DNA from: Oligoflexia bacterium
GTDB taxonomy: Bacteria > Bdellovibrionota > Bacteriovoracia > Bacteriovoracales > Bacteriovoracaceae
Assembly: GCA_024229115.1 (NCBI GenBank)
Contig: JAAEST010000053.1
Coordinates: 362,350-426,349, forward strand
Length of the DNA stretch: 64,000 nt
Direction of reading: 5' to 3'
The position numbers and the translations under genes were made by a program. The stretch's first letter is position 1. Every line of letters begins with the position of its first letter. This document shows, piece by piece, positions 45,870-54,521 of the stretch. The notes beneath the pieces are model-generated. The model saw only the letters and a program-made list of their open reading frames with translations, had not been told where the DNA came from and searched no databases.

Positions 45870-46724
45870 CTAAACCTCAAAATTGTAATGCATACTTTCA
45901 CCTATCATTCTATATCCAATTTTTTGATAAATCGAATTTGAAGTAGAATTTGATAAGTCTGTGAAGAGATTACATTTCTTTTTTCCTTCATCCAACATTC
46001 TCTTAGAAACAAGAGCAGTTACGATTGACCCATAACCTTTGCCTCTATGCTCATTGGGTGTATAGACCATCGATATCGTTGCTGCATTCCGTGACTCTCT
46101 ATTCTTTGCGGCCATAGAAACGATTTCACTATTCTCATTTTTCCATAAGAATAATGTCTTATCTTCTACAAAGCGCTTAAACATCGCTTGAGCTTTTTCT
46201 TTAGGTTTTTTGTCTGATGGGAAACAGTCTCTAATAAACCCTTCTAAAAAACGCTCAGCTATTTTTGTATGATCAATCGTAGCAGTGACAAGAGAACCAT
46301 TTCCAATATTTGGCATAATAACTTTTTCAAGTTCATAAATTCCTTGATGCATTCCCATACGAATTTTGAACTTACCTAAGTTTTGCCACTGTTTTTTAAA
46401 ACTAGTTGAACTATTCTTTTCACCTACTACACCAAAGAGCTTTGGATCAATCTTAAAAATATAGTTTGCCAATTCATTTATTGCTGACTTTGGCATTTCA
46501 CTGATCATTAGTGGTCTATCACCATGTGTCCTGACTGATTGACCAATAATATTTTCATTTTCATAGACTGTTACAAAGAATGCATTTTGAAATCGATCAG
46601 GTCTTTCAACGGCACCATTGGCAAGTCCGAGCATAAGGTTATTCATCGATTCATTTTTTAAAAGGATATCTTCATTTAAATTTAAAAACTCTTGGGCATC
46701 TTGAGTTTGCTCTATTCTAATCAT
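45870..46724 (-). CDS. GNAT-family N-acetyltransferase
   Basis: A 284-residue protein whose C-terminal half is a GNAT domain: MVYTPNEHRGKGYGSIVTALVSKRML is the acetyl-CoA-binding region with its R/QxxGxG/A block, and YQKIGYRMIGES is the usual final part. The N-terminal half (about 1-130) is unassigned. The substrate is unknown. It overlaps the pentapeptide gene by 4 bases upstream and abuts the SGNH gene downstream with no gap, so all three are cotranscribed. Confidence 0.82.
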   Translation of the reverse strand: MIRIEQTQDAQEFLNLNEDILLKNESMNNLMLGLANGAVERPDRFQNAFFVTVYENENIIGQSVRTHGDRPLMISEMPKSAINELANYIFKIDPKLFGVVGEKNSSTSFKKQWQNLGKFKIRMGMHQGIYELEKVIMPNIGNGSLVTATIDHTKIAERFLEGFIRDCFPSDKKPKEKAQAMFKRFVEDKTLFLWKNENSEIVSMAAKNRESRNAATISMVYTPNEHRGKGYGSIVTALVSKRMLDEGKKKCNLFTDLSNSTSNSIYQKIGYRMIGESMHYNFEV

Positions 46725-47284
46725 GGTTCAATCTCAATTCCTAAGGCCTTAAAAAAAGTTAAGGCTTCTGGTAAATTAAATTTTGATTTTCCGAGTTGAG
46801 TAAAGTGCGGATCAATAAAATAATTCTTTGCTTTTCTAAAGTCAGAATTTTTGACATTAGCCCCATTAAAATTAGCTTCTGTTAAGTCCGATTCAACAAA
46901 TTCACCATTCTCAATAATACAGTCTGAGAAATCCACATCTCTTAAGCGACAGTTATTAAACTTAGTATTTGAAATATCGAGACCTTGAAATGTATTCATA
47001 TCAAGAAGTGTTGATTCAAACTCAAGAAGTGAAAGGTTCTTTGCGACGCACCAGTTAATTCCGACTAACTTACAATTGTGAAACTTACAGTCCCTAAAAG
47101 TAAAATTTGTGACATTAAGGTTTGATGCATCACAACTAGTAAATGTGCAATCTATAAACTTAAGTCCTCTTATATCTATATGACTAAAGTTTGCCTGTTC
47201 AAACCTACAGCTATAGAACTCTACTGGGCCATTTAGCTCAGGTAGTTCTTTAAAAATCTCTTCATCATAGGTGATAATTTCCAT
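46721..47284 (-). CDS. Pentapeptide-repeat protein
   Basis: A 187-residue protein with repeats of the A(D/N)LxX type from about residue 27 to 155, for example FIDCTFTSCDASNLN, KFHNCKLVGIN, RDVDFSDC and LTEANFNGANVKNSDF. They fold as a right-handed quadrilateral beta-helix. The C-terminal HFTQLGKSKFNLPEALTFFKALGIEIE is shared by a family of about 190-residue pentapeptide proteins related to Qnr/McbG. Those protect DNA gyrase, but the sequence does not show this role here. It is the first gene of the operon with GNAT and SGNH proteins. Confidence 0.83.
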   Translation of the reverse strand: MEIITYDEEIFKELPELNGPVEFYSCRFEQANFSHIDIRGLKFIDCTFTSCDASNLNVTNFTFRDCKFHNCKLVGINWCVAKNLSLLEFESTLLDMNTFQGLDISNTKFNNCRLRDVDFSDCIIENGEFVESDLTEANFNGANVKNSDFRKAKNYFIDPHFTQLGKSKFNLPEALTFFKALGIEIEP

Positions 47285-47339
47285 ACCTCTATCCTAATTG
47301 ATTTTTGCCAAAGAAACTAATTCTGATTTAGTATAGCTC

Positions 47340-48092
47340 ATGAATAAATTATTAGCTGCGCTAGTATTTGCTCTAAGCACAAATATACTGGCATTAAATA
47401 TTGATATTCCAGTTTATCCTCCCTTTCTCAAAGAAGATTTCAGCGGTATTTTTGATCCAATTTTAAAAAAAATTGTTGATGAGTCCAAAATAAAGGCCAA
47501 TATTCGTCATATGCCGCTTAAGAGAATCCATCTTAATATCCTAAATAGAAAGGCAGAAATACAATACGCTTCTCCTCGCCAAGTTGATGAGGACGTTCTT
47601 AATAGTTATGTATTTATTCCTTTTGTTGATTACAAAACTGTTGTCATCACCAAGAAAACTACAAAAAATCCTTTTAAGGATCTATCAGGAAAAAGAATTG
47701 CCCTTCAATATAGCTTTACTTGGAAGAATAAGAAGTTAGTGACAGGTGAGGTTGTTAAGGTTAATTCGGCAACACAAGGACTTAATCTTTTGAAGGCGAA
47801 TAGAGTTGATTATGCGACTTGTATTCTAGCTGATTGTTTTCACCATATGTTGAAGTTAAACCTTAACAAAGATGATTATCTCTTATCCTTTGATATTGTG
47901 AATGATTCTCCTGTCGGTTTTTATATTAGAAAAGATTTAAAAGACTTTAAAAACCTAACTAAAAAAATGAAAAGGGGAATTCATAAAACTTTAAATTCCC
48001 CTACTTTTAAGCTTACTCTTAAGAAAATGTATCGAGATAATCCCGTACCTAAAGAGTTTTATCTTTACCGAAATACCTATCAGAACTATTAG
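47340..48092 (+). CDS. Periplasmic solute-binding protein (SBP_bac_3-like)
   Basis: A 250-residue protein with a signal peptide (residues 1-18) and the layout of family 3 extracellular solute-binding proteins: PVYPPFLKEDFSGIFDPIL in the N-lobe, a KDLSGKRIALQYSFTW hinge segment and VDYATCILAD in the C-lobe. Such proteins bind amino acids or related small molecules. No permease or ATPase gene is next to it, so it may be a stand-alone sensor or binding protein. A second protein of the same type is encoded at 62400. Its stop interlocks with the stop of the opposing gene (TTAG). Confidence 0.75.
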   Translation: MNKLLAALVFALSTNILALNIDIPVYPPFLKEDFSGIFDPILKKIVDESKIKANIRHMPLKRIHLNILNRKAEIQYASPRQVDEDVLNSYVFIPFVDYKTVVITKKTTKNPFKDLSGKRIALQYSFTWKNKKLVTGEVVKVNSATQGLNLLKANRVDYATCILADCFHHMLKLNLNKDDYLLSFDIVNDSPVGFYIRKDLKDFKNLTKKMKRGIHKTLNSPTFKLTLKKMYRDNPVPKEFYLYRNTYQNY

Positions 48093-48574
48093 TGTCGAGA
48101 GTCTTGTCTCCCACAATGTGGCATTTCTGGAGCGTAAGGGTTATGTACTTTTGCTTTCTTCTTACTATTTTGAACCCACTTCTTCTTTACCATTGGACAA
48201 GAATAAGAATTATAAGTTCTTCCTAGGTCATATTTATTAATCACATAGATAAGACCTAACGAAGCTTCATTATAAAGCTCATTATTTTTCTTACGATCTA
48301 CTGATCCTTTAATCTTTAATAGTTGTTCTTTAGATTTTTTTAAATATTTTTTAATATCCGCATTTGTGATCTTATCAATACTCTTGGCCACTAGCTTAGA
48401 GTTAGCCTCTACTTCATTGGCCTTATAGTCAAAGAAAGCAGCATGAAGATCTTCATTTAACTTTAAAACTTCAATAACTGAAGCTTTATCTTTTTCATTA
48501 AGGGCCGTTCTAGAACCTGATGCGAAAAGTGAAAGTGATGAGATTAATAAGAGAGAAGTGAATAGTTTTTTCAT
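48089..48574 (-). CDS. DUF3347-like secreted protein
   Basis: A 161-residue protein with a signal peptide (residues 1-18). The mature part is helical (LNEDLHAAFFDYKANEVEANSKLVAKSIDKI) and ends in YSCPMVKKKWVQNSK and NPYAPEMPHCG. The CPM...W...NPY...M..CG pattern is that of DUF3347, a domain often found fused to CusB-type metal efflux adaptors. Here it stands alone. A metal-linked periplasmic role is plausible. It has a good ribosome site and its stop shares a TTAG with the opposing gene. Confidence 0.7.
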   Translation of the reverse strand: MKKLFTSLLLISSLSLFASGSRTALNEKDKASVIEVLKLNEDLHAAFFDYKANEVEANSKLVAKSIDKITNADIKKYLKKSKEQLLKIKGSVDRKKNNELYNEASLGLIYVINKYDLGRTYNSYSCPMVKKKWVQNSKKKAKVHNPYAPEMPHCGRQDSRH

Positions 48575-48631
48575 GAATACTCCTGTGGTTAACGCATAGG
48601 TTATACCACAGAAGTAATTATGATAACAATT

Positions 48632-49396
48632 TTAGTCTAATGACTTAATAGCTTTTCTAATCTTTTTAAGAAGCTTTTTCTTGGCCTTTTTTGACTCATA
48701 ACGATGAGCTTCACGACCTTGGAAAATAACCTCACCTGGTTTTAGAGAATGGTAGTTAGTTACATAGTCTCTTTTCCCCATGAAGCTAGAAGCATTGATC
48801 ACGAAGAAAATTCCACCATGTTGAACAACATTACCATCAGAGTCCCTTGTTGGACCAAATAAAGTTGCCGTTCCCCAAATCTCTCCATCTTTTTGAAAGT
48901 GCTGAAGAATTTGTAAACCTTGAGGATAATGATTGTCTAGGAAGCTAAGTTCAACTGACACACCAACATAGTATGGGTCAAAGTAACCAGCATAAAGGTT
49001 TGTTCTATACTTCCCACTTTGGTTAGGGATACCAACTCTTAATAGTTCATAAGGTGTAATCCAACCTGGAATTGGATCACCATTTGGTAGAACACGTGTT
49101 GGCTCAAAACCATCCCAAACATCAGAAGTAAAAACAGTAAAGTCAGCGACGATTCCAATTCTAAATGGAGCATCATCCGACTTTTCTTTAATGTAAACAC
49201 TTCCGTAGTTCTTACCCTTGATATTGATATCAAGTTCACTATTGAATGGTAGTGCATACTTATCAGAAAGATTTAACTGAGTAGTAATTGTGTTTTGACC
49301 TACTTTCACATCTAAGCTTTGAATTGGCTTATTTTCTTCCTTACAAGAAGTGAATAAGAATAATGAACTCAAAGCAATAATTAATAGCTTTTTCAT
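48632..49396 (-). CDS. Lipoprotein of unknown function
   Basis: A 254-residue protein with a lipoprotein signal (SLFLFTSC, lipobox Cys). The frame is open to 49447, but the signal peptide starts at the ATG at 49396 and a GGAGGAG ribosome site lies 4-9 bases upstream, so this start is used. The mature part is mixed beta-rich with a Lys-rich C-terminus. I do not recognise a family. It follows the GNAT gene with a 47-base gap. Confidence 0.65.
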   Translation of the reverse strand: MKKLLIIALSSLFLFTSCKEENKPIQSLDVKVGQNTITTQLNLSDKYALPFNSELDINIKGKNYGSVYIKEKSDDAPFRIGIVADFTVFTSDVWDGFEPTRVLPNGDPIPGWITPYELLRVGIPNQSGKYRTNLYAGYFDPYYVGVSVELSFLDNHYPQGLQILQHFQKDGEIWGTATLFGPTRDSDGNVVQHGGIFFVINASSFMGKRDYVTNYHSLKPGEVIFQGREAHRYESKKAKKKLLKKIRKAIKSLD

Positions 49397-49443
49397 TAAC
49401 TCCTCCATGAGTAATTTATATATTTTTTTTATTTTAACATAGA

Positions 49444-49959
49444 TCAATTTTGCTTAAAGTTTATGTTGTAGACTCGTCTATTTAGATACTTAGCATTCTC
49501 TAATACGGACTTTGTTGCCGATACTCCTGTATAAATACGAGCTCCATGGTCAACTATTCCAGCTAATCCTTCTTTATAAATCAAGCGACCAAAACCTCTA
49601 TGGCGATAATCTTTGGCAAGTGCGATTGTCTGAATATGGGCAACCCCCTCATTAACTTTGAATGCAATCAAACCAATTTCTTCATTCTTATAAGTCACCT
49701 TCCAAACCAAACTTGAAAGTAAGTTTGCAAGACAGAATCGAGCACAGGTTTTGGGATCTCTCATGATATGATCATAAGGCAAGCTATTAGGTTCATCCCT
49801 AAAGGCCTGAAGCTCAATTTCTACCAATCTCTTCTTCACTTCTTTTGAATTAGTAAAAGAAATTTTTAAATGAGGTTCTTTCTTGAATGATTCAGCAGCT
49901 TTTAATGACTGTTTAACATTACCTACAAGATGGTAAGAGTGCTCTATTGAATTTATCAT
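49444..49959 (-). CDS. GNAT-family acetyltransferase
   Basis: A protein of about 171 residues with a GNAT core: FKVNEGVAHIQTIALAKDYRHRGFGRLIYKEGL contains the R-x-x-G-F-G acetyl-CoA-binding motif. An in-frame ATG at 49977 would add six residues but lies in the loop of a terminator hairpin; the ATG at 49959 follows its T-run and is used here. No ribosome site is seen for either. The substrate is unknown. Confidence 0.72.
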   Translation of the reverse strand: MINSIEHSYHLVGNVKQSLKAAESFKKEPHLKISFTNSKEVKKRLVEIELQAFRDEPNSLPYDHIMRDPKTCARFCLANLLSSLVWKVTYKNEEIGLIAFKVNEGVAHIQTIALAKDYRHRGFGRLIYKEGLAGIVDHGARIYTGVSATKSVLENAKYLNRRVYNINFKQN

Positions 49960-49997
49960 AAAAAAAGCCCTCGACATTTTTTACTTTTTGCGAGGGC
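49960..49997 (-). terminator. Rho-independent terminator just before a gene start
   Basis: On the minus strand GCCCTCG (49997-49991) pairs with CGAGGGC (49973-49967) and is followed by seven T residues (49966-49960). It fits the end of the transcript of the gene at 50071, but the GNAT gene at 49959 starts directly after the T-run, so it could also act as an attenuator. Confidence 0.7.
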
Positions 49998-50070
49998 ATT
50001 CTATGGCCATAAACTTCTTTATAACCATCATGAAAATTTTTTAAAAAGTTATTTAGTAGGATTCTTTCCA

Positions 50071-50514
50071 CTAATAGTAAAATCCTCTATCGTAAGTTGC
50101 ATCAAACATACGGGCAATTCCATATACTTGAACATTGCCTTTTAGACCTGCGAAACCATAAATCTGTGCATCTCCGTAGACTCTCGCATCTTCCCAAACG
50201 ACAGCTGTTTCATAAACTTGTGCTCTTTCATAAACTCTTGCATTCCCGAAGACTTTAGCACGATCGTACACTCTCGCTGCTCCAGAGATTATCGCATTCC
50301 CTGTAATCTGTGCCTGATCCATCACCTGAGCATAATCACAAATTTGAACAGATTTACCTAAGTAAACAGTCTCATCAACATGAGCTGTTTCGGCCACGAA
50401 TCCACCTTGCTCTCCTGTAGAATTAATAAAATAACTTCCAGCTTGTCCATTGCAAGGTAGGGCCAATACTGTTGAAAATGATAGAAGAAAAACTAATGAT
50501 AATAGTGATTTCAT
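50071..50514 (-). CDS. Secreted left-handed beta-helix repeat protein
   Basis: A 147-residue protein with a signal peptide (residues 1-20). From about residue 55 on it is a run of six-residue repeats of the VxDxAx/ VYGNA type: AQVMDQAQITGNAIISGAA, RVYDRAKVFGNA, RVYERAQVYETA, RVYGDAQIYGFA. This is a left-handed beta-helix like those in hexapeptide transferases, but without the catalytic domain. It is probably a structural secreted protein. The frame is open to 50538; GGGAG before the ATG at 50514 and the signal peptide fix the start. A promoter lies just upstream. Confidence 0.75.
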   Translation of the reverse strand: MKSLLSLVFLLSFSTVLALPCNGQAGSYFINSTGEQGGFVAETAHVDETVYLGKSVQICDYAQVMDQAQITGNAIISGAARVYDRAKVFGNARVYERAQVYETAVVWEDARVYGDAQIYGFAGLKGNVQVYGIARMFDATYDRGFYY

Positions 50515-50542
50515 AAAACTCCCTTTTTTAAAAACCATGATT

Positions 50543-50572
50543 ATTTTAACCGAAATACTTTTATAATGACAA
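50543..50572 (-). promoter_or_regulatory. Sigma70-type promoter for the beta-helix gene
   Basis: Minus-strand TTGTCA (50572-50567), 18 bases, TAAAAT (50548-50543), ending about 30 bases before the ATG at 50514. Confidence 0.4.
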
Positions 50573-50723
50573 AAATATGAGGCAATTTAAGATTTTTTCT
50601 ACACTGTTTTTTTCATTAGTTAGCTTAGCATTGTCCAACAGGCACATCACTTCTAAGCTAATAACTCGCAAACAATAGTGGTACGTCATCTCTCTTCTGT
50701 TGCGATAACCAAGGAGAGAAAAC

Positions 50724-51611
50724 ATGAAACTTACAAAATCAGTTCTATTAAGCCTAAGTATTTCAACACTTTTATTTTCGTGTAAACCTGAAGAGCCAAA
50801 AACTAAAGATCCTGTGAGTGAGCTAAACTCATTAGTAAAAGAATATGGCTTTATCGGATTTCAAAATGCCATGAGTAGAGATGAAGTCGGTACGCATACC
50901 GGAACACTCATTGGTGGTAGACCTACGGCTCTCGCCTATGTCTCAAATCCTGCGACTTGTTTTCCTGAAGGCAATGACCTTCCTCGCTATACAGACACTG
51001 CCAATATCAATGAAAAATATAAATATAGCTATCAAGGTAACCTTGGTATTCTAACTTTAGGTCTTCCTTTTATCTCTGGTGGATTTAATCTACAGAAAAG
51101 TCATACTGTAAATATTGAGTTAGATGGTCTTGTTATTGAATATCTTGACTCTATTGATGTTACAGATTGGTATAGAGAAGGAATGAGTGAAACATGTCGC
51201 GAATATCTTAACGATGTTGGTTTCTTCATTCAGACAATTCATACAAGCAGCTTAAAGCTTTCAATTAAACGACAAGGGGGAACCAATATTGGTTTCGATT
51301 CAGATAATGTTGCTGACTACTTCGAGTTTGAAGCTGGTGTTAATTGGGAAATTGTAGATGAGTTTACTATTGAAGTGACAACTCCTCACACACTCGGTTA
51401 TCAGATCGCCTTAATGAAACCAGAAGATAATGGTCGTGCCCTTTATAGAGCAATGACTACAAGTAATGATCAATTTGTTTTTGAGAAAATTGGATTTACA
51501 GATGTTTTCAATCAAATTGATTCATCAAATACTTCAGGTTCATCTGGACAGAAAAGCTTACAAGATTCAATTCCTAAACTAGAAACAGGAAGAAGTAAGT
51601 TTGTCGATTAG
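50724..51611 (+). CDS. Lipoprotein of unknown function
   Basis: A 295-residue lipoprotein (signal LSLSISTLLFSC, lipobox Cys). The mature part is acidic and rich in beta-type sequence; three Cys at about residues 77, 154 and the lipid Cys are present. No family is recognised. The ribosome site (AAGGAGAGAAAAC) is good. It has its own promoter region upstream (50573-50723). The stop interlocks with that of the opposing PilZ gene (TTAG). Confidence 0.65.
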   Translation: MKLTKSVLLSLSISTLLFSCKPEEPKTKDPVSELNSLVKEYGFIGFQNAMSRDEVGTHTGTLIGGRPTALAYVSNPATCFPEGNDLPRYTDTANINEKYKYSYQGNLGILTLGLPFISGGFNLQKSHTVNIELDGLVIEYLDSIDVTDWYREGMSETCREYLNDVGFFIQTIHTSSLKLSIKRQGGTNIGFDSDNVADYFEFEAGVNWEIVDEFTIEVTTPHTLGYQIALMKPEDNGRALYRAMTTSNDQFVFEKIGFTDVFNQIDSSNTSGSSGQKSLQDSIPKLETGRSKFVD

Positions 51612-52210
51612 AAAAACTTTATTCCAATTCTAAAGAAGCCTCTTTGGCCTCTTAATTCCATAGGAGTGATATTCTGTATCACTCCTATTTTTTCTTTTCC
51701 ATTGATCAAAGCTTTTATATTCGCCTTCTCATCATAAAAGTGTATCTCATTTGCAGGGACTCGAATGGCCATCCCCTTTTGAGAGATATCAATCATTAGC
51801 TTTGTGAATTCTTTGTAGTAAAGATCATTCACCCTCAGGGCAAAAGTCACTTCTTTCTTCTGAGGTTGAAATCGATCATCCTCTCTCTCATTTTCAATCA
51901 TAAAGGCCTCCGGCCAACGAGCAATAAGTTTGAAGCCAGAATTAAATGAGATGGATGCTTTAAAGATAGTACTACGGTGCTTGGTATAGAAATATATAGG
52001 AAGAATGCTATTAAAGAAGTATTTCTCCTTTCTTGGAATAAACTCTATTTGCTTAAGATAAGTATCTATTTTCATTTGACCAATCTTCATAACCTTCTTT
52101 TTAGTTTCAAGAGATTGCCAAAGGGTAATGGGCGTCTTTAGGACACCTACTTGTTGAAGAATTTCTCTTTGAGTTTGAGGATTGTAGATATTAATAAAGT
52201 TATCGATCAT
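51608..52210 (-). CDS. PilZ-domain protein
   Basis: A 200-residue protein with an unassigned N-terminal part (about 1-115) and a C-terminal PilZ domain. The motifs are EREDDRF (RxxxR) and DISQKG (D/NxSxxG), so c-di-GMP binding is predicted. A GTG at 52234 is in frame, but GGGAG lies 5 bases before the ATG at 52210, which is chosen. No neighbouring gene suggests a partner. It is the second PilZ protein in the window with intact c-di-GMP motifs. Confidence 0.78.
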   Translation of the reverse strand: MIDNFINIYNPQTQREILQQVGVLKTPITLWQSLETKKKVMKIGQMKIDTYLKQIEFIPRKEKYFFNSILPIYFYTKHRSTIFKASISFNSGFKLIARWPEAFMIENEREDDRFQPQKKEVTFALRVNDLYYKEFTKLMIDISQKGMAIRVPANEIHFYDEKANIKALINGKEKIGVIQNITPMELRGQRGFFRIGIKFF

Positions 52211-52340
52211 TACCACTCCCTGGTAATCACCCACCTTTATATTTTAAATGATTATTCTTTAGGAAGCATGAAATGTGTAATTCTTATAGGATAAGGGTCC
52301 CTTTCTATTAAATTCAAGGATTTAGCGCTAGATATATCCC

Positions 52341-54521
52341 ATGCAAGTAAACGTACGATTTTTGGATAATTTAAGGCTAGAGGCCAGTTTTGATGACTTT
52401 AAGATCATGACCGATCAGCCAGTTCGCTATAAGGGAGATGGGACAGCTCCTGGTCCTTATGACTATTTCTTAGCCTCATCTGCTCTTTGTGCTGCCTACT
52501 TCGTAAAGGTCTATTGCAAGGCCCGTGATATTTCTACAGAAGATATCAGAATTACTCAAAATAATATTGTTGATCCGGATAATCGTTATCATCAAGATCT
52601 TCACTTACAAATAGAACTTCCTGACTATATCTCTGAAAAAGATAAAGCGGGAATGTTAGCAGCGATGGATCGTTGTACAGTTAAGAGAGTCATTCAAAAC
52701 TCTCCCAAGTTTGTTATCGAAGAAAAAAATGCTCTCGAAGAAAATACTCCTATCTACACACCTACAACTGAAGCTGGTACCAAGACAATGATTGTCGGAA
52801 AGGATTGTTCTTTAGAAGAAACAATTGAGAATATGACTGGCTACCTGAGAAGTTTAGGAATTAATATTGAAATTGCTTCTTGGAGAAATCAGGTTCCTCA
52901 TGTGTGGTCTGTTCATATTCGTGATGCTGACTCTCCAATGTGTTTTTCAAATGGTAAAGGTGCGACAAAAGATGCCGCCCTTTGTTCGGCCTTAGGTGAA
53001 TATCTTGAAAGAATTTCTACCAACTATTTCTATAGTGATTATTTTCTTGGTGATGCTTTAAAGAATGCCGATCATGTTCATTATCCAAACGAGAGATGGT
53101 TCTCTATTCCTGAAAGTGATGAATTGCCTACAGGACTAATGGATGAATACTTAATCTCTCTCTATAACAATGAGGGAGAACTTAAAGCTTCCCATTTAAG
53201 AGATACCAATTCTGGTCTTAAAGAAAAAGGTATTTGTGCTGTCCCTTATACAAGACAGTCTGATGGACAAGAAATTTATATTCCTGTGAATCTTATTGCG
53301 AATCTCTTTGTGAGTAATGGGATGAGTGCAGGAAATACTAAAGAAGAAGCGAGAGTTCAGGCATTATCTGAAATATTTGAAAGAGCTGTTAAGAATCAAA
53401 TTATCACTGAAGAAATTTCTCTACCTGATGTTCCGCAAGAAGTTCTTAATCAGTATCCAACAATTGTTGAAGGTATTAAGAAACTTGAAGAGCAAGGGTT
53501 CCCTATTCTCGTTAAGGATGCTTCACTCGGTGGTAAATATCCTGTCATGTGTGTTGTTCTTATGAACCCTAGAAACGGAGGAGTCTTCCCTTCTTTTGGT
53601 GCACATCCAAAATTTGAAGTTGCTCTTGAGAGAAGCTTAACGGAACTTCTTCAAGGTAGAAGTTTTGAAGGGATGAATGATACTTTCCCTCCTACCTTTA
53701 ATGAGTTTGCTGTCAAAGAACATAATAATATCGTTGATCATTTCATTGACTCAACCGGAGTAATTTCATGGAAATTCTTTAGCTCTAAATCAGAGTTTGA
53801 ATTTCATCATTGGAATTTTTCTGGAACGACTGCTCAAGAAAATGATTATCTAATGGGTATTTTGAAAGAATTAGAGAAGGAAGTTTATATTGCTGACTTT
53901 GAAGATCTAGGGGCCAATGCTTGTCGAATTCTGGTTCCTAATTATTCTGAGATTTATCTTGCTGAAGATCTAGTCTGGGATAATCACAATAGGGCCTTAG
54001 ACTTTAGAGAGGACATTCTAAACTCTCAATCACTTGATCAAGTTCAGCTGAAAAATCTCATTGAAAGACTTGAAGAAAGTGAGCTTGATGATTATATGCC
54101 TATTTCTGAACTTATAGGAATTGCCTTTGATGAAGCATCAACATGGGGACAATTAACAATTGGTGAATTTAAAGCTCTTAGTTATCTTCTTACTCAAAAC
54201 TTCTTTGAGGCCAAGCAGTTATTTGAAAATCTCACCACCTTCAGTGATACCAATCCTGAAAGAAAGAGGTTCTTTCAATTAATGAATATTCTCTTAGATA
54301 TAGTCAATTCTGAAGAGCTCGAAATCGACGATTATCAAAAATCATTATGCTTGATGTATGGTGAAAAACTCTTTAAGGATTGTATTGACTCAATTGAAGG
54401 AAAGACCAAGTTCTATGGTCTTTCACAAATCAATAGTCAGTTAGATGGAATAGATAAGCATCAGCGATTATTAGAGAGTTATAGTAAGCTTCAAAAAGCT
54501 CGATCTACATACACTCTTTAA
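52341..54521 (+). CDS. ycaO: OsmC-YcaO fusion protein
   Basis: A 726-residue fusion. Residues 1-130 are an OsmC/Ohr-type domain with both redox cysteines, Cys50 (SSALCAAY) and Cys112 (MDRCTVKR). Residues about 170-570 are a YcaO ATP-binding domain (GATKDAALCSALGEYLERIS, EEARVQALSEIFERAVK); the rest is a TPR-like helical tail. YcaO proteins activate amide bonds with ATP; E. coli YcaO is linked to RimO methylthiolation of ribosomal protein S12. The same OsmC-YcaO fusion is known from other proteobacteria. No peptide precursor gene is adjacent, so this is more likely housekeeping than a RiPP enzyme. Its 3' end overlaps the opposing gene by 17 bases. Confidence 0.88.
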   Translation: MQVNVRFLDNLRLEASFDDFKIMTDQPVRYKGDGTAPGPYDYFLASSALCAAYFVKVYCKARDISTEDIRITQNNIVDPDNRYHQDLHLQIELPDYISEKDKAGMLAAMDRCTVKRVIQNSPKFVIEEKNALEENTPIYTPTTEAGTKTMIVGKDCSLEETIENMTGYLRSLGINIEIASWRNQVPHVWSVHIRDADSPMCFSNGKGATKDAALCSALGEYLERISTNYFYSDYFLGDALKNADHVHYPNERWFSIPESDELPTGLMDEYLISLYNNEGELKASHLRDTNSGLKEKGICAVPYTRQSDGQEIYIPVNLIANLFVSNGMSAGNTKEEARVQALSEIFERAVKNQIITEEISLPDVPQEVLNQYPTIVEGIKKLEEQGFPILVKDASLGGKYPVMCVVLMNPRNGGVFPSFGAHPKFEVALERSLTELLQGRSFEGMNDTFPPTFNEFAVKEHNNIVDHFIDSTGVISWKFFSSKSEFEFHHWNFSGTTAQENDYLMGILKELEKEVYIADFEDLGANACRILVPNYSEIYLAEDLVWDNHNRALDFREDILNSQSLDQVQLKNLIERLEESELDDYMPISELIGIAFDEASTWGQLTIGEFKALSYLLTQNFFEAKQLFENLTTFSDTNPERKRFFQLMNILLDIVNSEELEIDDYQKSLCLMYGEKLFKDCIDSIEGKTKFYGLSQINSQLDGIDKHQRLLESYSKLQKARSTYTL

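Noticed and set aside
46721..47284. Quinolone-resistance (Qnr) gene
   Set aside because: Pentapeptide repeats are present, but the loops typical of Qnr cannot be confirmed and many related proteins do not protect gyrase.
52341..54521. YcaO as part of a RiPP (azole peptide) cluster
   Set aside because: No precursor peptide, dehydrogenase or transporter is adjacent, and the OsmC-YcaO layout is that of housekeeping homologues.
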